Assembly (NCBI RefSeq): GCF_000612505.1
Contig: NZ_CP004078.1
Location: 4,735,001 to 4,799,000 of the forward strand
Direction: 5' to 3'
Source: Paenibacillus sabinae T27
GTDB lineage: Bacteria > Bacillota > Bacilli > Paenibacillales > Paenibacillaceae
Length of the DNA: 64,000 bases
Numbering within the stretch: position 1 is the stretch's first letter; every line of letters begins with the position of its first letter. The notes beneath the pieces are model-generated. The model had not been told where the DNA came from, made no database searches, and saw nothing but the letters and a program-made list of their open reading frames with translations. Positions 59,378-64,000 of this stretch are shown here, piece after piece. The position numbers were made by a program, and so were the translations under genes.

Positions 59378-60355
59378 TTACGCGTCATACTTGGCCAGCA
59401 GCTCCTTCAGCTTCACCCTCATGCAGTCAATCAGCTCCAGCGGTTCCGCCACCTCGGCGTCGCTCCCAAGGCCAATGAACAGTCTGGCGAAGTAAGGGAT
59501 TTCTCCAATCGGAATATCTCCGTCTATCCAGCCGGTGCCGTCTTCCCGAACCTGCAGCAGCCCCCGCCGCCCCAGCTCCGCCTCGCACACCCTCACCCCT
59601 TCCTCGCTCAATTGGACGCGGCAGCGGGCATATCGGCTTTTGTCCGAAAAAGAATCCTCCCAGTTATCCAAATGAATACTGCGCAGGTCGAGCGGCTTGA
59701 TTTCGGGGTCTCCTTCCTCCACACTGATGATCCGGTCGCACCGGAACAGACGGACCCCGCCGCGCAGGAAGCAGTACGCCGGACAGTACCACAGGCCGCT
59801 GCTGGCATAAATGCCGATCGGCTGAATGTCCCGGACCGTAACGTTCTCCTGCGATTTGTATCCGATCCGCAAGACCTTTTGCATCACGGCCGCTTCAAGT
59901 AGCGCCGACAGAAAGGGAGACTCCGCCTGCCTGACCGGAATGACGAAATCCACCCGGTTCTTCATCTGATCGATTCGGTCCCGCACATCGCCGGACATAT
60001 AATGATAGAATTTTCCAAGCGCCGATGACGCCTCTGTCTCAAAAGGAATGAAAGAATAATGACGCAGGGCGTGGCACGCGAAAAATAGAGCGACCGCTTC
60101 CTCCTCGGTAAAAGCGATAGGTGGCAAAATCCGTTCGTTCAGCACCTGATAGCCCCCGTGCGGCCCCACTTCCGAATACAAGGGAACGCCCAGCTCTCCA
60201 AGCTCCTGCAAATCCCTTAATATCGTCCTTGGCGACACGCCGAACTCCTGCGCCAGCTCCTTGACGGTAAATTTCCGCTTTCGGTTGACGGTCAGCATCA
60301 GCTCCAGCAGTCTTTTCGATTTGGGCATAGTATCCCGATTATCACGTGGGGACAT
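59378..60355 (-). CDS. YafY-type transcriptional regulator (HTH + WYL domain)
   Basis: About 325 residues from ATG 60355, nine bases after AAGGAGG (a longer frame to 60451 has no site). N-terminal winged helix (FTVKELAQEFGVSPRTILRDLQELG), then the WYL ligand-sensing domain (RDIQPIGIYASSGLWYCPAYCFLR...LFRCDRI, about 190-235) and a C-terminal extension. WYL proteins sense nucleic acids or small molecules and regulate nearby genes. It is divergent from the DinB gene, a likely target by context. Confidence 0.88.
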   Translation of the reverse strand: MSPRDNRDTMPKSKRLLELMLTVNRKRKFTVKELAQEFGVSPRTILRDLQELGELGVPLYSEVGPHGGYQVLNERILPPIAFTEEEAVALFFACHALRHYSFIPFETEASSALGKFYHYMSGDVRDRIDQMKNRVDFVIPVRQAESPFLSALLEAAVMQKVLRIGYKSQENVTVRDIQPIGIYASSGLWYCPAYCFLRGGVRLFRCDRIISVEEGDPEIKPLDLRSIHLDNWEDSFSDKSRYARCRVQLSEEGVRVCEAELGRRGLLQVREDGTGWIDGDIPIGEIPYFARLFIGLGSDAEVAEPLELIDCMRVKLKELLAKYDA

Positions 60356-60502
60356 GGCGCCGAGCCTCCTTCCTCTATTGGGGGGGAATCTTCCGATTAT
60401 TTTATGACAATACTTGTCACTATTATAGTCTACAATGAGAACCGAACCCAAGAGCGCCGCATGCCGCCGGCCAAATCCATAAATCCGAAAGGTGTGAGTT
60501 TA

Positions 60503-60988
60503 ATGCAAGCCATAATTGAAATGAAAGGTCTTCTCCTGCATGAACTGGAGCATATCGTTCGAACCTCTTCCAAGCTAATTGCCAAAATCTCTCCCGAACA
60601 CTGGGACTACCGCCCCCGAGAAAATATGCGCTCCCTGCTGGAGCTGGCGCAGCATCTCGTCTCCGTTCCCTCAGTTGATCTGCTGATCCTGCAGGAGCAA
60701 GGACAGCCCGACATCCGCCGGACGGAAGAAGAGATTAACGAAGCCCGGACTGCGGAGAAACTGTCGGCGTGGATGGACAAAGGCTTTCAGGACTTGAAGG
60801 CCTACATGGAGGGTTTGAGCGAAGAGGATTTTCTTCACAAAGCCACCAAGCCTTTTTATTTGGAACAGGGGTCGGTGCAGGCGAAATGGCTGATTGAAAT
60901 CGTCACCCATGCCCAGCATCACCGCGCGCAGCTCTTCAATTACCTGAAGGAACTGGGCTATGAAGTGAACATGTTTGATCTGTACTGA
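60503..60988 (+). CDS. DinB-family metal-binding protein
   Basis: A 162-residue four-helix-bundle protein. The metal triad is visible: His51 (LAQHLVSVP), His137 and His141 (THAQHHRAQL). DinB-family members include thiol-dependent S-transferases (bacillithiol transferases) as well as proteins with no known function. Start at ATG 60503 after GAAAGGTG; the in-frame ATG at 60404 lacks a site. Next to a divergent WYL regulator, and 44 bases before an alpha/beta hydrolase. Confidence 0.85.
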   Translation: MQAIIEMKGLLLHELEHIVRTSSKLIAKISPEHWDYRPRENMRSLLELAQHLVSVPSVDLLILQEQGQPDIRRTEEEINEARTAEKLSAWMDKGFQDLKAYMEGLSEEDFLHKATKPFYLEQGSVQAKWLIEIVTHAQHHRAQLFNYLKELGYEVNMFDLY

Positions 60989-61032
60989 ACGACGGTCCGG
61001 GAAGCTGACTCTTATAATGGAGGAAAAAATAG

Positions 61033-61845
61033 ATGACCGATCCTATACCAAACAACCATGATTCCGTAAGCTATCATCGAAAATCCTTTGAAGGTCCGGA
61101 CACGGTTTTGTCGTATATCGATTTTGGCGGCGGGGGACCTCCGCTGGTGGCTCTGCACGGCCATATGAACGAGGGATTGTTCGCCCGGCACCTTGCCGAA
61201 AGATTCGCCCGCGAATACCGGGTCATCGCGCTGGATCAGCGGGGGCATGGCGAATCCGGCCGTCCCGCAAGCTTTGATAACGATCGCTATGTCGCCGATG
61301 CGCTGGCGCTGCTCGATCATCTCGGCATCGATCATGCCGTATTGCTCGGGCACTCTCTTGGCGGCGTCGTCGCTTACCGGCTTGCCGCCCGCCGGCCGGA
61401 ACGGGTACGGGCGCTTATTATTGAAGATATCGGCGCGGCCGTGGACGACGATCTGGGCTTTGCGGCCGAGTGGCCGCGGCGCATGCCGACCAGGGAAGCG
61501 CTGATTGCCGTTCTTGGGCGTCTGGGTCCGGCTTTCGCTTACTCGATGCGGCAGTATGAGGACGGATGGGGGCTGCCATTTGTCCCTGAGGATATGATTC
61601 GCTCCCAGCGGAAGCTGAACGGCAACCACTGGGACGACTGGCTCGCGACTGATTGTCCCGCCCTACTGCTTCATGGTATGCGAAGCAACTGCCTGTCTTA
61701 CGGGCAGGCGGAAGAAATGGCGCGAAGAAGGCCGAACACGAAACTCGTCCATTTGGACGCCGGGCACACTATTCATTTTGACGCGCCGGATCGTTACCTG
61801 GAGGAAATTGAGCAGTTTCTGACCGAGACCGGCGCCCATTCTTAG
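61033..61845 (+). CDS. Alpha/beta hydrolase
   Basis: A 270-residue cytoplasmic hydrolase, with oxyanion loop ALHGHMNEG, DQRGHGESG, nucleophile Ser108 in LLGHSLGG, and catalytic His in DAGHTIHF near residue 250. Acid residue probably in the stretch before MRSNCLSYG, where the usual Asp is not obvious. Substrate unknown. GGAGGAAAAAATAG precedes ATG. Likely co-transcribed with the DinB gene. Confidence 0.87.
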   Translation: MTDPIPNNHDSVSYHRKSFEGPDTVLSYIDFGGGGPPLVALHGHMNEGLFARHLAERFAREYRVIALDQRGHGESGRPASFDNDRYVADALALLDHLGIDHAVLLGHSLGGVVAYRLAARRPERVRALIIEDIGAAVDDDLGFAAEWPRRMPTREALIAVLGRLGPAFAYSMRQYEDGWGLPFVPEDMIRSQRKLNGNHWDDWLATDCPALLLHGMRSNCLSYGQAEEMARRRPNTKLVHLDAGHTIHFDAPDRYLEEIEQFLTETGAHS

Positions 61846-61862
61846 CAGCTTTTAGCAAGAAG

Positions 61863-61923
61863 GGACAGAGCAAAGGAAGATGAAGCGCCTTGGGTGCAGA
61901 TCTCCTTTCGCCTGTCCTTTTTT
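61863..61923 (+). terminator. Terminator of the hydrolase gene, similar to the glycine riboswitch terminator
   Basis: GGACAG (61863-61868) pairs with CTGTCC (61912-61917), AAAGGA with TCCTTT, then TTTTTT. It shares GGACAGAGC, TGCAGAT and TGTCCTTTTTTGCG with the gcv leader terminator at 54899-54965. Confidence 0.8.
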
Positions 61924-62121
61924 GCGTTTACAGGGAGGTGCCGGCAAGGCAGCCGGCCGTGACCGTTCGATGTCGCGCATACGGACAATTTCCGATAATA
62001 TTCACTTGATTTATGTATGCAAATTTATGAAAATATTAATGGAAAATAGAGGATTTTGAATGATAACATCGAATTTTAAAAGGCATTAATAACGTTGATA
62101 TAGATGAATACGGAGGGCATA

Positions 62122-63918
62122 ATGCTGCGAAAAAACAACAATAAAGGCACCCACAACTCCACCTGGCTCAGGAGAAGCTCCTACGAAGAAATCCGTCCGC
62201 AGCATCTGAACACCCAAAGCTTCAGTCCTCTATGGGGAGCCTCGAGAATTGCAGGTATTTATTTTATTATCGGATGTTTATGGATTCTGCTGACCGACAA
62301 GGCCGTTTCCGCCCTCACCAGCAATGCCGATTTGATCGCCACAATCAATATGGTCAAGGGATGGTTCTTCGTTTTTATGACGGCACTTTTGATCTTTGTG
62401 CTCATTCTTGAAACGCTTAAGCGAATTCGGAAGGTGGAAGAAGATTTAGAGGTATCCTATAAAAATCTGATGAACACCCATGAGAATCTGGAATCCGCAT
62501 ACGAGGAGATCACGGCTACCGAAGAGGAGCTGCGGCAGCAGTATGATCAGTTGATCGAGAATCAGCGCAAGCTGAGCGATAGTGAAGAGAAAATGCAGCA
62601 TCTGGCCTACCACGACCTGCTGACAGATCTTCCCAACAAACTGAATTTGTACGAGAACGGGGCAAATCTTCTCGCAGGCTCCAGAGGCAGTGCGGCCTTA
62701 ATGTTCGTGGATATCGACAACTTTAAGTATATCAACGATACGATGGGCCATGGCTTCGGAGACCGTCTCATTGTAGAAGCCAGCAAGAAGCTGCTGTCCA
62801 TCGTGGGAGATCACGGGGTTATATACCGGTTCGGAGGCGATGAATTTATTATTCTTCTCCATTCCCTGACGGACAAGGGAGAGGCTGGTATGATGGCGTC
62901 CCGCATTCTGGCCGGACTTAAAGAGGCCGTCGATATCGACAACAGTCTGGTTCACATCAGCACCAGTGTTGGAATCAGCCTCTATCCCGATCATGGCAGC
63001 GATATTATGGAGCTGGTCAAGCGGGCGGACATCGCCATGTACAAGGCAAAAGAAGCGGGCAAAGGCAACTTTATCGTGTTCGATAACCCCCTGAATGATA
63101 CATTTGCCGAACGAATGAACATTGAGAAGCAGCTATACACCGCGATGGAACGGAATGAGTTCGACCTCTATTATCAGCCCCAGGTGGATCTGGCACTGAA
63201 CAAGGTGACCGGTCTGGAAGCACTCCTACGCTGGAACAGCCCCGAACTGGGACCTGTCTCTCCATTTAAATTTATCAAAGTAGCCGAGGATTCGCATTTG
63301 ATTATTCCTTTGGGAAGCTGGGTTCTGCGCAAAGCCTGCGCATTTTTGAAGAAGCTTCATGAGCAGGGCTTCGAACATTTGACCATGTCCATCAACATTT
63401 CGATGCTGCAGTTGCTGCAAACCGATTTTAATGAGGTTGTCCTGGACACGCTGCATTCCTCCGGGCTTGAGCCCGATTATCTGGAACTGGAGATCACGGA
63501 GTCCATATTGATCCAATCGTATGAGCATGTCGGCACCAAACTGAACGAACTGAGAGAAAAAAACATCAAAATTGCGCTGGATGATTTCGGGACCGGGTAT
63601 TCTTCTTTAAGCTATCTGACCCATCTGCCGATCTCCACATTAAAAATCGACAAGTCCTTTATCGACTCCATTCCGGCGGAAACGAATCAGGCAATACTGC
63701 TCGAACAAATGTTGATGATCGGCAAACGGATGAACATGTGCGTCATTGCGGAGGGCGTAGAAAGAGCGGAGCAGCTGGCCTATTTGCAGGAGCAGGGCTG
63801 CGACAAAATCCAGGGTTATCTGTTCAGCAAACCACTTGCCGCGAAAGAAGTGGAGCGGTTGTTGGCTGGCTGGGAATGCTCCGGACTGTTCTTTTCCAAA
63901 TCGACAGAAACTTGCTGA
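62122..63918 (+). CDS. Membrane-bound GGDEF-EAL cyclic-di-GMP enzyme
   Basis: About 598 residues from ATG 62122 (GGAGGGCATA upstream; an ATG at 62104 is less well placed). Two N-terminal helices (about 47-65 and 80-100), a coiled coil (about 105-155), GGDEF domain with intact RFGGDEF (about 240), and EAL domain with LEALLRWN, SINISMLQL, LEITES, ALDDFGTGYSSLSYL, KIDKSFI and VIAEGVE: all metal- and substrate-binding residues present. No RxxD inhibitory site before GGDEF. Either or both activities may be real. The helices are joined by a short outer loop, so no large sensor domain is seen. Monocistronic. Confidence 0.93.
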   Translation: MLRKNNNKGTHNSTWLRRSSYEEIRPQHLNTQSFSPLWGASRIAGIYFIIGCLWILLTDKAVSALTSNADLIATINMVKGWFFVFMTALLIFVLILETLKRIRKVEEDLEVSYKNLMNTHENLESAYEEITATEEELRQQYDQLIENQRKLSDSEEKMQHLAYHDLLTDLPNKLNLYENGANLLAGSRGSAALMFVDIDNFKYINDTMGHGFGDRLIVEASKKLLSIVGDHGVIYRFGGDEFIILLHSLTDKGEAGMMASRILAGLKEAVDIDNSLVHISTSVGISLYPDHGSDIMELVKRADIAMYKAKEAGKGNFIVFDNPLNDTFAERMNIEKQLYTAMERNEFDLYYQPQVDLALNKVTGLEALLRWNSPELGPVSPFKFIKVAEDSHLIIPLGSWVLRKACAFLKKLHEQGFEHLTMSINISMLQLLQTDFNEVVLDTLHSSGLEPDYLELEITESILIQSYEHVGTKLNELREKNIKIALDDFGTGYSSLSYLTHLPISTLKIDKSFIDSIPAETNQAILLEQMLMIGKRMNMCVIAEGVERAEQLAYLQEQGCDKIQGYLFSKPLAAKEVERLLAGWECSGLFFSKSTETC

Positions 63919-63942
63919 ATATGCCGGGTGTCCGGCAGTTCC

Positions 63943-63969
63943 CCCTCATGTGCATGAGGGTATTTTTTT
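63943..63969 (+). terminator. Rho-independent terminator of the GGDEF-EAL gene
   Basis: CCCTCATG / CATGAGGG hairpin followed by TATTTTTTT. Confidence 0.85.
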
Positions 63970-64000
63970 GCGTAAAAATAGAGCGGGGCTTCTCCCGGTA

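Overview
The window looks like the chromosome of a Gram-positive, spore-former-type Firmicute, most likely Paenibacillus. The evidence is a Bacillales-type 16S rRNA, strong AGGAGG ribosome binding sites, frequent TTG/GTG starts, the pcrB-pcrA-ligA order, copper-amine-oxidase-type stalk domains on secreted proteins, and lipoprotein signals. Base composition is moderately GC-rich except for one clearly AT-rich island at about 22.0-28.5 kb. No phage, insertion sequence, CRISPR array or tRNA was found.

Layout. 1-1.55 kb: 3' part of a 16S rRNA gene (minus strand) with its promoter. 1.95-4.7 kb: an MFS exporter, and a fused cytochrome b / sulfite-oxidase-like membrane protein with an internal twin-arginine signal. 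4.7-9.4 kb: one minus-strand operon of secreted alkaline phosphatase, ABC ATPase, FtsX-type permease with a His-rich loop, and a lipoprotein with a DUF3299-like domain. 9.7-15.0 kb: pcrB-pcrA-ligA. 15.1-37.9 kb: cell-surface glycan genes. These are an undecaprenyl-phosphate sugar transferase, several GT2 transferases, rmlB/rmlD, a HAD-type enzyme, a methyltransferase with a repeat coiled coil, Wzt, Wzm, an O-antigen-ligase/TPR protein, galU, and then rmlA/rmlC, with gldA and a U32 protein between. 38-41.4 kb: a secreted stalk-domain protein, an HtrA-type protease and a small membrane protein. 41.9-43.5 kb: nitrite/sulfite reductase. 43.7-49.1 kb: uvrB and uvrA separated by a 66-bp tandem repeat. 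49.3-53.4 kb: a flagellar stator pair, an AGE-family sugar epimerase and a membrane protein. 53.4-54.0 kb: arrays of hairpin-forming repeats of about 50 bp. 54.1-59.3 kb: gcvH and, diverging, a tandem glycine riboswitch followed by gcvT-gcvPA-gcvPB. 59.4-64 kb: a WYL regulator, a DinB protein, an alpha/beta hydrolase and a GGDEF-EAL protein.

How it fits together. The glycan genes supply dTDP-rhamnose (RmlABCD) and UDP-glucose (GalU), start a lipid-linked chain (sugar transferase), extend it (GT2 enzymes), probably modify its end (methyltransferase), export it (Wzm/Wzt) and perhaps transfer it to an acceptor (ligase/TPR). This matches the logic of S-layer glycan loci in Geobacillus and Paenibacillus. 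The most interesting idea is that the methyltransferase, with its heptad-phased Trp-rich coiled coil next to a Wzt that has an extra C-terminal domain, is a Gram-positive analogue of the WbdD 'cap and ruler' chain-length system of E. coli O8/O9a. Other leads are a putative metal-handling ABC operon with alkaline phosphatase, a candidate Sec/Tat dual-routed molybdoenzyme, and two unrelated intergenic repeat families.
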